Assembly (NCBI GenBank): GCA_027077795.1
Contig: JALWTT010000006.1
Location: forward strand, 62,001 to 126,000
Length of the DNA: 64,000 bases
Origin: Thermotogaceae bacterium
Lineage (GTDB): Bacteria > Thermotogota > Thermotogae > Thermotogales > Thermotogaceae
Direction of reading: 5' to 3'
Part shown: in pieces, positions 11,711 to 19,656 of the stretch
Numbering within the stretch: position 1 is the first letter of the stretch
Layout of the letters: each line of letters begins with the position of its first letter
Position numbers and translations under genes: made by a program
The notes under the pieces: generated by a model
Told to the model about the DNA's origin: nothing
The model's database searches: none
What the model saw: only the letters and a program-made list of their open reading frames with translations

Positions 11711-12781
11711 TCATGGGATTTCAACGGAGCTTAGATCCCCTATTATCAGTTTTATTCCCCTTGGTTTCTCCGAGCTTTTCACAACTTTCGTCTTCTTTCC
11801 AAGTATAGAACTGTCTATTCTCTCGCTGACGTCTACCACTACACTTTCCTCCATGATGATCGAGTTTTCTATCTCACATCCGTCAACTGTCACCCTGTTT
11901 CCTACTGAAGTGTATGGACCTACATAGGAGTTCTTTATAACGGAGTTTTCCCCCACGACAACCGGTCCTCTTATTATGGAGTTCACAACTACGCTCCCTT
12001 CACCTATCTCCACGTTTCCCTGTACAGTTGATTTCTCATCGATGTTCCCGAGGATCGAAGAGCCTTTCAAGTTCTCCAGAATCTTCCTGTTGGCTTCCAG
12101 GAGGTCTTCGGGTTTTCCCGTATCCTTCCACCAACCATAGACTATATGTGCTCTCACGTCGTATCCATTTTCTATGAGATATTCTATGGCATCTGTTATT
12201 TCGAGCTCCCCTCTCCAGGAGGGTTTTATATTTTCAATCCCATCGAATATGATGGTTCTGAACATGTAAACTCCTATTATAGCGAGGTTGCTTGGAGGAA
12301 CCTTTGGCTTTTCCACGACTCTCACTATCTTTCCACCTTCCACGACGGCGACCCCAAATCTCCTAGGATCCTCAACAGGAGTTAAGAGTATTGATGCGTC
12401 CACATCGTTCTCCCTGAAATTCTCTACAAATGGTTTCAAATCTTCCATTATCATGTTGTCACCAAGGTACATTAAGAAGTCATCCTTTCCCAGGAAATCC
12501 TTTGCCACCCATACCGCGTGAGCTAGACCTTTTGGCTCTTGCTGGACAACGTAACTCACGTTGAGACCGAATTCGGAGCCGTCCCCGATAGTCTGCTCGA
12601 ATTCTTCTCTGTTGTATGGCGATACTATCAAAGCTATATCCGTTATTCCTGCTTTTTTGATGGTTTCAAGTGTATAAAATATCACCGGTCTGTTGGCAAC
12701 CGGGATCAAGTGTTTCGCGGTGGTGTGAGTGAGGGGTCTGAGCCTCGTTCCTTTTCCAGCGCATAGGACGATCGCCTTCAA
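11711..12781 (-). CDS. Sugar-1-phosphate nucleotidylyltransferase, long RmlA type with left-handed beta-helix
   Basis: 356 residues. N-terminal nucleotidyltransferase fold with the signature KAIVLCAGKGTRLRPLT, then GLAHAVWVAKDFLG, YLGDNM and the second metal-site region WWKDTGKPEDLLEAN. From about residue 240 hexapeptide-like repeats (GNVEIGEGSVVVNSIIRGPVVVG) form a left-handed beta-helix. This matches 'long form' glucose-1-phosphate thymidylyltransferases, but UDP- or GDP-sugar specificity cannot be excluded. The TTG start at 12781 lies 4-9 nt behind GGAGGTGATC. A longer open frame to 13480 exists upstream but lies antisense to the ATPase gene and is not coding. Confidence 0.88.
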   Translation of the reverse strand: MKAIVLCAGKGTRLRPLTHTTAKHLIPVANRPVIFYTLETIKKAGITDIALIVSPYNREEFEQTIGDGSEFGLNVSYVVQQEPKGLAHAVWVAKDFLGKDDFLMYLGDNMIMEDLKPFVENFRENDVDASILLTPVEDPRRFGVAVVEGGKIVRVVEKPKVPPSNLAIIGVYMFRTIIFDGIENIKPSWRGELEITDAIEYLIENGYDVRAHIVYGWWKDTGKPEDLLEANRKILENLKGSSILGNIDEKSTVQGNVEIGEGSVVVNSIIRGPVVVGENSVIKNSYVGPYTSVGNRVTVDGCEIENSIIMEESVVVDVSERIDSSILGKKTKVVKSSEKPRGIKLIIGDLSSVEIP

Positions 12782-12804
12782 CAGATCACCTCCCCATGTT
12801 GTGC

Positions 12805-12821
12805 TCTGATATTCTATCAGA
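12805..12821. promoter_or_regulatory. 7-bp inverted repeat upstream of the nucleotidylyltransferase gene
   Basis: TCTGATA-TTC-TATCAGA is a perfect inverted repeat located about 25 bp before the TTG start of the minus-strand gene; it contains TAGAAT on that strand, a possible -10. It could be an operator or a 5' UTR hairpin. Confidence 0.4.
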
Positions 12822-12846
12822 ATTTTACATCCCAGGATTGGGAGCT

Positions 12847-12875
12847 TTGCAAAATCGATTTTGTTGGGATAAAAT
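12847..12875 (+). promoter_or_regulatory. Sigma-70-type promoter of the family-5 ABC operon
   Basis: TTGCAA (12847-12852) and TAAAAT (12870-12875) with a 17-bp spacer, followed about 20 bp later by the GAAGGGGG Shine-Dalgarno of the ATPase gene. Confidence 0.6.
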
Positions 12876-12913
12876 ACTCTTCGGACTTTGTGGAAAGAAG
12901 GGGGTAGTGAGCA

Positions 12914-14098
12914 ATAGCCAAAATACTTGAAGTTAAACACTTGAAGAAGTACTTTCCTATAAGGAAAGGATTCCTTGTTAAAAAAATAGTGGGTTGGGTG
13001 AAAGCGGTGGACGACATATCTTTCGCCGTTGAGCAGGGGAGGACCTTTGCAATCGTTGGAGAGTCCGGCTGTGGAAAAACTACCACCGCTAAGACTATTC
13101 TGCGTCTTCATCAACCATCCGGTGGAAGGATATTCGTGGATGGCAAGGATACCACTTTTCTCTTCATGACTAGGCGGGAGATAAAGGAGTACATAGTGGA
13201 AGACTACGTTAAAAGGTTCAGAAAAGCACTCAACGATGGAGGAAGAGAAGTAATTCCTGAGGATGAGAAAGAGATGTTCGATCGCTTTGAAAAGCTTGGA
13301 CCTGACAAGTTCATAAACGAGATGGTGAAAGAGACATGGAAAAGCTTGAATGAGGGGGATATAAGGAAAAAGAGGCTTTCCTTCAGGAGAAACATGCAGA
13401 TAGTCTTTCAAGACCCCATGAGCTCTTTGAATCCGCGGATGACTGTTGGGGAGATCATCACGGAACCGATGCTCTTTCATGGTATTGCAAAGACGAAGAA
13501 AGAAGCCTACGACATGGCGGGAGATCTTCTAAAACAAGTTGGTCTCAAGGTCTATCACCTTGACAGATATCCACACCAATTTTCCGGAGGTCAGCGTCAG
13601 AGAATTGCCATAGCGCGTGCCGTGTCCATAAATCCCAAGATCGTCATACTGGATGAGCCCACGTCTGCCCTCGATGTTTCGGTTCAGGCTCAAATAATAA
13701 ATTTGTTCTTGGATCTCCAGAAGAACTATGGGTTCACATATCTTTTCATATCCCATGATCTGGGACTAGTGAGGTTCATATCGGAGAAGGTCGCCGTTAT
13801 GTACCTTGGAAGAATCGTCGAGATGGGTGATACCGAGGAGATATTTGAGAATCCGATACACCCGTATACCAAAGCACTTCTCTCGGCGGTTCCAGTTCCG
13901 GATCCAGAAGTTGAGAGAGCCAGAAAGAGAATTATACTCAAAGGAGGGGTTCCGAGTCCCATAAACAGGCCGATGGGATGCTTCTTCCACCCGAGATGTC
14001 CTTGGGCTATTAAGGGGAAATGTGATGAAGAGTATCCAAAGCTCATCAAAGTTAGAGAAAACCATTATGTAGCATGTTTTTTGGCTGAAAAACTCTAA
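12914..14098 (+). CDS. Family-5 ABC transporter ATPase (OppF/DppF type) with insertion and anomalous start
   Basis: About 394 residues if translation starts near 12914. Walker A GESGCGKTTT (about residues 49-58), Q-loop FQDPMSSLNPRM (from about 165), signature FSGGQRQR, Walker B IVILDEPTSALD, switch HDL and the Cys-rich OppF tail (CFFHPRCPWAIKGKC) are intact. Compared with usual OppF, about 64 extra charged residues lie between Walker A and the Q-loop (about 89-154). The first ordinary start in frame, TTG 12941, has no Shine-Dalgarno and would cut off the conserved AKILEVKH. Upstream in frame only AUA (12914), nine bases after GGGGG, precedes a stop. Alternatively a one-base indel in CCAAAA would join GTG 12907. 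It drives the importer encoded downstream; no second ATPase is present. Confidence 0.88.
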   Translation: MAKILEVKHLKKYFPIRKGFLVKKIVGWVKAVDDISFAVEQGRTFAIVGESGCGKTTTAKTILRLHQPSGGRIFVDGKDTTFLFMTRREIKEYIVEDYVKRFRKALNDGGREVIPEDEKEMFDRFEKLGPDKFINEMVKETWKSLNEGDIRKKRLSFRRNMQIVFQDPMSSLNPRMTVGEIITEPMLFHGIAKTKKEAYDMAGDLLKQVGLKVYHLDRYPHQFSGGQRQRIAIARAVSINPKIVILDEPTSALDVSVQAQIINLFLDLQKNYGFTYLFISHDLGLVRFISEKVAVMYLGRIVEMGDTEEIFENPIHPYTKALLSAVPVPDPEVERARKRIILKGGVPSPINRPMGCFFHPRCPWAIKGKCDEEYPKLIKVRENHYVACFLAEKL

Positions 14099-14113
14099 AA
14101 GGAGGTGGGGTTT

Positions 14114-15868
14114 ATGAGAAAGTTTGTCGTAGTGATTCTTGCGCTCGCCCTCGCCGTATCACTTCTCGCTCTTCCGCCGTATGCAGCTAGCGATAAGTAT
14201 CTCGGGGCGAACGCACATGGTAAGAAAGGCGGGACTCTCGTTCTTGGCACTCTGAATGGGCCAAAGACTCTGAACGATGTCGTCGCACAGGAAACGAGTT
14301 CTACCGATATCATCGCACGGTTCATGGCGTCGATGGTCGAGAGGGATAACCACGGGCTTTGGTATCCAGCGCTTGCAACGAACTGGAAGATCGAGATAAC
14401 GCCTGAGGGTAAGATGATCCTTTACTGGTACCTGAGAAAAGGCGTGAAGTGGAGTGACGGACAGCCGTTCACCGCGGATGATGTTGTCTACACCATAAAC
14501 AACATATACTTCAACAAAAACATTCCAAATGATTTCCAAAACCTCTTCCCAGAAGACAACTGGCCGAAGGCTTACAAGATCGATGACTACACGGTAAAAG
14601 TGGAGTTCAATTATCCATACAGACTTGCTTGGAGGTACATAGGTGGAACTTACATATGGCCAAAACATGTGATTGTGAAATATCTCGAGCAGGGGAAGAA
14701 ATTCAAGGAAATATGGGGAGTGGATGCCATAAACAAGCATGAAATAGTTGGCCTTGGCCCATTCATACCGGTTGAGTACAAGGAAGCTGAATATGTCAAA
14801 CTCGCTCGCAACCCATACTATTGGAAGAAAGATGCCGATGGAAAACAGCTCCCGTATCTCGACAACGTGATATTCAAGATCATACCAAATACGGATGCCA
14901 TGAGGCTTGCATTTGAAAAGGGAGAAATAGATGTCTACGGTCCAAGGGGAACCGAGTATGCTGATTTCAAGGCTAAGGCAAAGGAAAAAGGATGGATCGT
15001 TGGAACAGGCGGACCAACGTTCGGCACACAGTTTGTGACGTTCAACTGGAACTGCCCGGATCCAATCAAGAGAAAATGGTTCAGAAATGAGTACTTTAGG
15101 AAAGCGGTGGCATATGCCATCGATAAGAAGAGGATAATCGATACTCTCTACAATGGGCTCGCTGTCGAGCAGTGGGGGCCGATAAGCGCCGCCGCAAAAG
15201 AATGGTACAACGAGAAGGTCCTCACGAAATACGAGTATAACCTCGACAAGGCGAGAACGATGCTTGTCCTTGGTGGATTCAACTGGAACAACGAAGGAAA
15301 ACTCGTTGATAAGGACGGAAACGTAGTCAAATTCATCCTCACGACAAACGCCGGTAACAGGGTTCGTGAAGGAATAGGGAACATACTTGTTGAGAACCTC
15401 AAGAAGCTTGGAATGGAAGTTACATTCTCGCCAATAGATTTCAACACGCTCGTTCAAAAGCTCGTCGTTAACGGAGATTGGGAAGCGGTTATAATAGGAC
15501 TCACCGGAGGAGACGAACCGCAAGGTGGAGCAAACGTCTGGAAGGTAAAAGGTGCACTTCACTTCTGGAACTACAGCCCTGAGGTTAAGAAATTCGTTGA
15601 CCCGAAGGACTACTACTTGCCGGACTGGGAGAAAGAAATCGACGAGATATTCCAGGAAAACGTCAACTTTGCTTCCAAAGAAGATATACCGCTCGTGAAA
15701 GATATGTTCAGCAGGTACCAGGAGCTCGTTTCCGAGCACCTGCCTCTCATCTACACAACCCAGCAGCTCTTCCTCTACGCGTACACGAACAAGCTCCACA
15801 ATGTCGATCCAACAACGCTGGGTGGGATTGTTGCTTGGAACATGGACTGGATCTGGAAAGAAAAGTGA
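14114..15868 (+). CDS. Family-5 extracellular solute-binding protein
   Basis: 584 residues. N-terminal signal peptide (MRKFVVVILALALAVSLLALPPYA) without a lipobox cysteine; an SBP_bac_5/DppA-OppA fold follows, with typical motifs KGGTLVLGT, LRKGVKWSDGQPFTADDVVYT and FRKAVAYAIDKKRI. It captures peptides or, as known for many Thermotogota family-5 proteins, oligosaccharides, and delivers them to the permeases encoded downstream. ATG 14114 is 8 nt from AGGAGGT; 15 nt separate it from the ATPase gene. Its codon choice is noticeably biased, and a hairpin after the gene probably gives it higher transcript levels than the permeases. Confidence 0.93.
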   Translation: MRKFVVVILALALAVSLLALPPYAASDKYLGANAHGKKGGTLVLGTLNGPKTLNDVVAQETSSTDIIARFMASMVERDNHGLWYPALATNWKIEITPEGKMILYWYLRKGVKWSDGQPFTADDVVYTINNIYFNKNIPNDFQNLFPEDNWPKAYKIDDYTVKVEFNYPYRLAWRYIGGTYIWPKHVIVKYLEQGKKFKEIWGVDAINKHEIVGLGPFIPVEYKEAEYVKLARNPYYWKKDADGKQLPYLDNVIFKIIPNTDAMRLAFEKGEIDVYGPRGTEYADFKAKAKEKGWIVGTGGPTFGTQFVTFNWNCPDPIKRKWFRNEYFRKAVAYAIDKKRIIDTLYNGLAVEQWGPISAAAKEWYNEKVLTKYEYNLDKARTMLVLGGFNWNNEGKLVDKDGNVVKFILTTNAGNRVREGIGNILVENLKKLGMEVTFSPIDFNTLVQKLVVNGDWEAVIIGLTGGDEPQGGANVWKVKGALHFWNYSPEVKKFVDPKDYYLPDWEKEIDEIFQENVNFASKEDIPLVKDMFSRYQELVSEHLPLIYTTQQLFLYAYTNKLHNVDPTTLGGIVAWNMDWIWKEK

Positions 15869-15875
15869 CTTTTCC

Positions 15876-15899
15876 AAGGGGAGGAGTTTTCCTCCCCTT
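15876..15899 (+). terminator. Intra-operon hairpin after the solute-binding-protein gene
   Basis: Perfect 10-bp stem AAGGGGAGGA/TCCTCCCCTT with loop GTTT, ending 30 bp before the permease start. In ABC operons such hairpins usually stabilise the binding-protein mRNA and partly terminate transcription; the T-run is short (TTT CCC). Confidence 0.65.
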
Positions 15900-15928
15900 T
15901 CCCTCTATACTACTTCAGGGGTGAGAAT

Positions 15929-16894
15929 GTGCTCAAATACATAATTAGAAGATTGATAATAATGGTTCCAGAGCTTTTCGTCATTTCGTTTCTCGTCTTC
16001 ATGATAATGTGGGCTGCTCCGGGAGATTTTCTGGATCAGTATAGGATGGATCCATCTGTTTCACCACAGTTTCTTGAATCTCTCGAAAAAGAACTAGGTC
16101 TTGACAAGCCACCGATAATTCAATACAGTATCTGGCTGAAAAACATATTGGTGGGTAACTTTGGCTACTCGTTTTACTATCGTCAGCCGGTCTCTAAGCT
16201 CATATGGGGAAGGGTATTTGCAACCATCATATTATCGCTTTCTTCTTTCTTCTTCTCTTGGATACTCGGAATAATCACAGGGGTGTTCTCAGCCTTGAAG
16301 AAATACTCCATGTGGGACAAACTTTTAACGATAATCGCATTCAGTGGAATAGCCATTCCGGGGTTCTTCCTCGCTCTTCTCCTTCTTTACATAGCTGCTA
16401 ACACGGGGTGGTTCCCAATAAGCGGGATGGTTTCAATAGGACACAGCCAGATGGGTGCTGGCGAGAGGTTCAAGGATATACTGTGGCATCTCACCCTTCC
16501 AACTATAGCTTTGGGATTCGGTGGGTTTGCCACGCTGATGAGGTACATGAGAGGTTCCCTCCTTGATGTTCTTAACGAAGATTATGTAACCTTCGCTAGG
16601 GCTAAAGGCCTTCCGGAGAGAAAGGTGATATACAAACACGCTTTGAGAAACGCCATAAACCCGATGATCACATTCCTGGGATACAGTATCTCTGGTCTTC
16701 TTGGAGGTGCGGTCATAATTGAGAACATCTTCGCGTGGCCCGGAATGGGAAGACTCGTATACCAAGCTCTCATTCAGCAGGATGTTTATCTCGTTATGGC
16801 CAGTGCTGTGATATCCGCTGTCATGCTGGTTATAGGAAATTTGATAGCCGATATCCTCCTGGCAGCGGTTGATCCAAGAGTTAGGCTTGAGTGA
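15929..16894 (+). CDS. Family-5 ABC transporter permease, DppB/OppB type
   Basis: 321 residues with six predicted membrane segments and the conserved N-terminus MLKYIIRRLIIMVPELFVISFLVF. The EAA-type coupling loop is seen as DYVTFARAKGLPERKVIYKHALRNAINP, which contacts the ATPase. C-terminal VDPRVRLE is typical. GTG start 15929 lies behind CAGGGGTGA. It pairs with the adjacent C-type permease to form the translocation pathway for the substrate bound by the 14114 protein. Confidence 0.93.
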   Translation: MLKYIIRRLIIMVPELFVISFLVFMIMWAAPGDFLDQYRMDPSVSPQFLESLEKELGLDKPPIIQYSIWLKNILVGNFGYSFYYRQPVSKLIWGRVFATIILSLSSFFFSWILGIITGVFSALKKYSMWDKLLTIIAFSGIAIPGFFLALLLLYIAANTGWFPISGMVSIGHSQMGAGERFKDILWHLTLPTIALGFGGFATLMRYMRGSLLDVLNEDYVTFARAKGLPERKVIYKHALRNAINPMITFLGYSISGLLGGAVIIENIFAWPGMGRLVYQALIQQDVYLVMASAVISAVMLVIGNLIADILLAAVDPRVRLE

Positions 16895-16904
16895 GGTGAG
16901 ATAT

Positions 16905-19592
16905 GTGGCTGATGATAAAAAAAACGTAACCGAAGTGGAGTTCGAGGAAACGTATCTCTCAAGACGTCAGCTCATATGGAGGGCCTTCAAGAAGCACAAG
17001 CTTGGTATGTTTGGATTGTGGGTCCTGATTGTCATGTACCTCATAGCCATCTTTGCAGACTTTCTGTCACCGCATAACCCTTATGAGCAGTCCTTAATCC
17101 ACTCTTTTGCTCCACCGACTCCCGTACACGTCAGATACAAGGGAAAAACCGTTGGACTTTATGTTCTCCCTTCGGTGAGCTTTATAGATAAATTCACCAG
17201 TGAGAGGAAGTTCTACGAAATGCTCTTTCCAAGCAGGATAGTTAACGATGGAGTGGAGTACAGAATCGGGGGAAATACAGCTGAGCTGGGTGAGAGAACT
17301 CTGAAGTTCGACCGGAAGAAAGGAGAGGAGATCTATTTCGAGTTCGTCATAGATAAGAACATTGGGGTAAAGACAAAGGGGGGAAAAGAATACTACCTTC
17401 CTTTTGAGAAGGAATACACTAAAAGACTTTTGATCGGATACAACGATTCCCTCCTCAAGCGTGGGAAAATCAGGGTGAATTTGACGTCTTCAACTGCGAA
17501 GGCAGCTGTGCTTTCGAATTTTGGGGATTTCTCCAGACGCCTCAAGGCACTTGTTGGAAATGAAGAGAATATAGATAAGCTCTGGCTCGATGAGAGTCTC
17601 GAGAGAATTGACGTGAAATGGGCGAGAACCGTATCTAAGAACGTGGATGTGAAGCTTTTTGAGGAGAGAGTTACAAAAGGTGCAGAGAATTGGATGAGAG
17701 GAGTTCTGAAACCTTTGGAGGAGGGGAAGGGAAATACAAGTGCACTTAAAGAAGTGGGAGCAGAAGTCGAGAAAATGGTCTTGGCGGATTTTGAGAGATC
17801 TCTTGATAAGGGATATATAGACGATTTGATAAACGGAAACGAATTGGCTGTGAACAGGATCGTTGCAACTTCTGGGAACCTGATAAAGCTCGGGGTTGAT
17901 GTGAAAGGAAGGCTTGAAAAGCTAGTGGCAAGGCTCTCAGAGTTAAAGGGATCAGGGGAGAACGTATCAGTCCTCAAGGATACGATCAGGGAGGAATTCT
18001 ACTCTATGGAAAGAGAAGCGGTAGAACGCATAATCTCTGGATACTCAAGTGCAACTAACAAAAAGGCTTACATAGATGGCGTTATAAGCATGCTCACAGA
18101 GGGAATACGAGATTACATAGATGTGTGCAATTCAAGGCTTGAAAAGATGGTAAAAGAGATGAGGTACGAGGAGAAAGAGGCGGAGGGAATCATAAGAGCT
18201 TGTCTGACGAACTTGATGAGATCAGAGATCTTCGGAAGCAGATACATGCCTGGAGAGACCATGGCCATAGCCAAGATGTTAGTTAGCTTTGGCCTTATAG
18301 ATGATCCAAGATTCAAGGCGGAGCTCGAGGACTATCAAAAGGTCGCTTCTTTGAAAAAGCTGTATGTGAAGCTTCAGGAGGTTCTGGGAAAGGTTGCAAG
18401 ACCGGGATACAGGCCATCCAGAGAAGAGATGGAAAAAATAGAACAGACTCTTCAGAACTTTGTGAAAGTTGCTAAGAACCTGAAGTTCTTCACGACCGCT
18501 GTGAATTCAAAGCTGAATTCCATTGTCAGAAGTGCTGAGAGCAGCCTTAGGTATCTTGAGAGGGGAAGATCGGTTTACTATTACTACCGTAGGATTTTGG
18601 AAGGCCTCAAGGATATATCATCGGCTAAAGAGATCCTGGAATCGGTTGCCGCGAAGATAGTGGGAGTCGGAGAGATTGGATTCTCCTATCCAAAGCTTGG
18701 AAGAATGGCTTTCAAGAGGTATAGGCTCGAAACCGTTAAATCTCTGGTTTTGAATGGAAAGGGTGTTCAGGATTATGATTACAAGATATACAAAGTAAGA
18801 TTTTTCCTGAAAAGCTGGGAAGGAAAATTCCTGTGGCTGTTTCCATCAAGAGTTCACCTCTTCGGTGTTGAGAATCCGGATGACAACCCATACGTGAAGA
18901 TATTCATAATGGGGGCAGACCAGTTTGGAAGGGATGTTTGGTCGAGAATCGTGTTCGCATCCAGAATTTCGCTTTCGATAGGCATAATAGGGATGATAAT
19001 AACCTTCGGACTCGCACTCGTTTTCGGTGGGATCTCGGGTTACTATGGTGGATTGATAGACGAGCTCATGATGAGGACAGCGGAGATAATAATGTCCATT
19101 CCTGGGTTCTACCTACTGATACTTCTGAGAGCTCTTCTCCCGATGGACATACCTTCTACTCAGATATACATACTCCTTGTGTTCATCTTGTCGTTCATAG
19201 GATGGGCTGGAACGAGTAGGGTGATAAGGGGAATGGTACTCTCTATAAGGAGAAGAGAATTTGTTGAGGCTGCCATAGCTATAGGTCTTCCGGACAGCAA
19301 GGTGTTGATGAGGCACGTCTTGCCAAACACCACGAGCTTCTTGATTGTCGCAGCCACGCTGAGAATTCCCGGGTACATATTGGGTGAAGCTAGTCTGAGC
19401 TACTTGGGACTCGGTATAAGAGAACCGGATGCCAGTTGGGGGCTCATGCTGGCTCAGGCGCAAGATGTCTATGTGATGCAACATGCTCCATGGCTGTTGA
19501 TACCAGGTGCATTCATATTCTTCACAGTTCTCTCGTTTAACTTCGTCGGTGATGGCCTCAGGGACGCGTTGGATCCGCGATCACTTGGATAA
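16905..19592 (+). CDS. Family-5 ABC transporter permease, DppC/OppC type, with giant extracytoplasmic insertion
   Basis: 895 residues against about 280-300 for DppC and about 400 for the longer family variant. Residues about 33-52 form the first membrane helix after YLSRRQLIWRAFKKHKLGM. The conserved permease core resumes at about 671 (ADQFGRDVWSRIVFASRISL) and carries the remaining membrane helices and the EAA loop (FVEAAIAIGLPDSKVLMRHVLPN). The intervening ~600 residues face the outside: flanks (PPTPVHVRYKGKTVGLYVLP ... YKVRFFLKSWEGKFLWLFPSRVHLFGVE) resemble the ~100-residue extension known in some DppC proteins, and nested within is ~450 residues of charged, mainly helical sequence. GTG 16905 is 6 nt from GAGGTG. 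It completes the transporter with the upstream genes. Confidence 0.92.
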   Translation: MADDKKNVTEVEFEETYLSRRQLIWRAFKKHKLGMFGLWVLIVMYLIAIFADFLSPHNPYEQSLIHSFAPPTPVHVRYKGKTVGLYVLPSVSFIDKFTSERKFYEMLFPSRIVNDGVEYRIGGNTAELGERTLKFDRKKGEEIYFEFVIDKNIGVKTKGGKEYYLPFEKEYTKRLLIGYNDSLLKRGKIRVNLTSSTAKAAVLSNFGDFSRRLKALVGNEENIDKLWLDESLERIDVKWARTVSKNVDVKLFEERVTKGAENWMRGVLKPLEEGKGNTSALKEVGAEVEKMVLADFERSLDKGYIDDLINGNELAVNRIVATSGNLIKLGVDVKGRLEKLVARLSELKGSGENVSVLKDTIREEFYSMEREAVERIISGYSSATNKKAYIDGVISMLTEGIRDYIDVCNSRLEKMVKEMRYEEKEAEGIIRACLTNLMRSEIFGSRYMPGETMAIAKMLVSFGLIDDPRFKAELEDYQKVASLKKLYVKLQEVLGKVARPGYRPSREEMEKIEQTLQNFVKVAKNLKFFTTAVNSKLNSIVRSAESSLRYLERGRSVYYYYRRILEGLKDISSAKEILESVAAKIVGVGEIGFSYPKLGRMAFKRYRLETVKSLVLNGKGVQDYDYKIYKVRFFLKSWEGKFLWLFPSRVHLFGVENPDDNPYVKIFIMGADQFGRDVWSRIVFASRISLSIGIIGMIITFGLALVFGGISGYYGGLIDELMMRTAEIIMSIPGFYLLILLRALLPMDIPSTQIYILLVFILSFIGWAGTSRVIRGMVLSIRRREFVEAAIAIGLPDSKVLMRHVLPNTTSFLIVAATLRIPGYILGEASLSYLGLGIREPDASWGLMLAQAQDVYVMQHAPWLLIPGAFIFFTVLSFNFVGDGLRDALDPRSLG

Positions 19593-19610
19593 TTAGAAGC
19601 GCTCAAGAAA

Positions 19611-19635
19611 GAAGCCGGCGCCTAGCGCCGGCTTC
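19611..19635. terminator. Bidirectional terminator between two ABC operons
   Basis: Perfect 11-bp stem GAAGCCGGCGC/GCGCCGGCTTC with a CTA loop, lying between convergent operons (stops at 19592 and 19657). T-tracts are weak on both sides, but the stem is very GC-rich. Confidence 0.85.
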
Positions 19636-19656
19636 TTGGTGGTCTAGCAGTGCTGA

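Noticed and set aside
12782-13480. Upstream extension of the nucleotidylyltransferase frame
   Set aside because: The extension lies antisense to the ABC ATPase; the conserved protein begins at TTG 12781 directly behind GGAGGTGATC.
14159-15877. 572-codon open frame antisense to the solute-binding-protein gene
   Set aside because: It is a mirror of strongly biased codon use in the sense gene; the translated product has no domain, signal or start site, while the sense protein has full family motifs.
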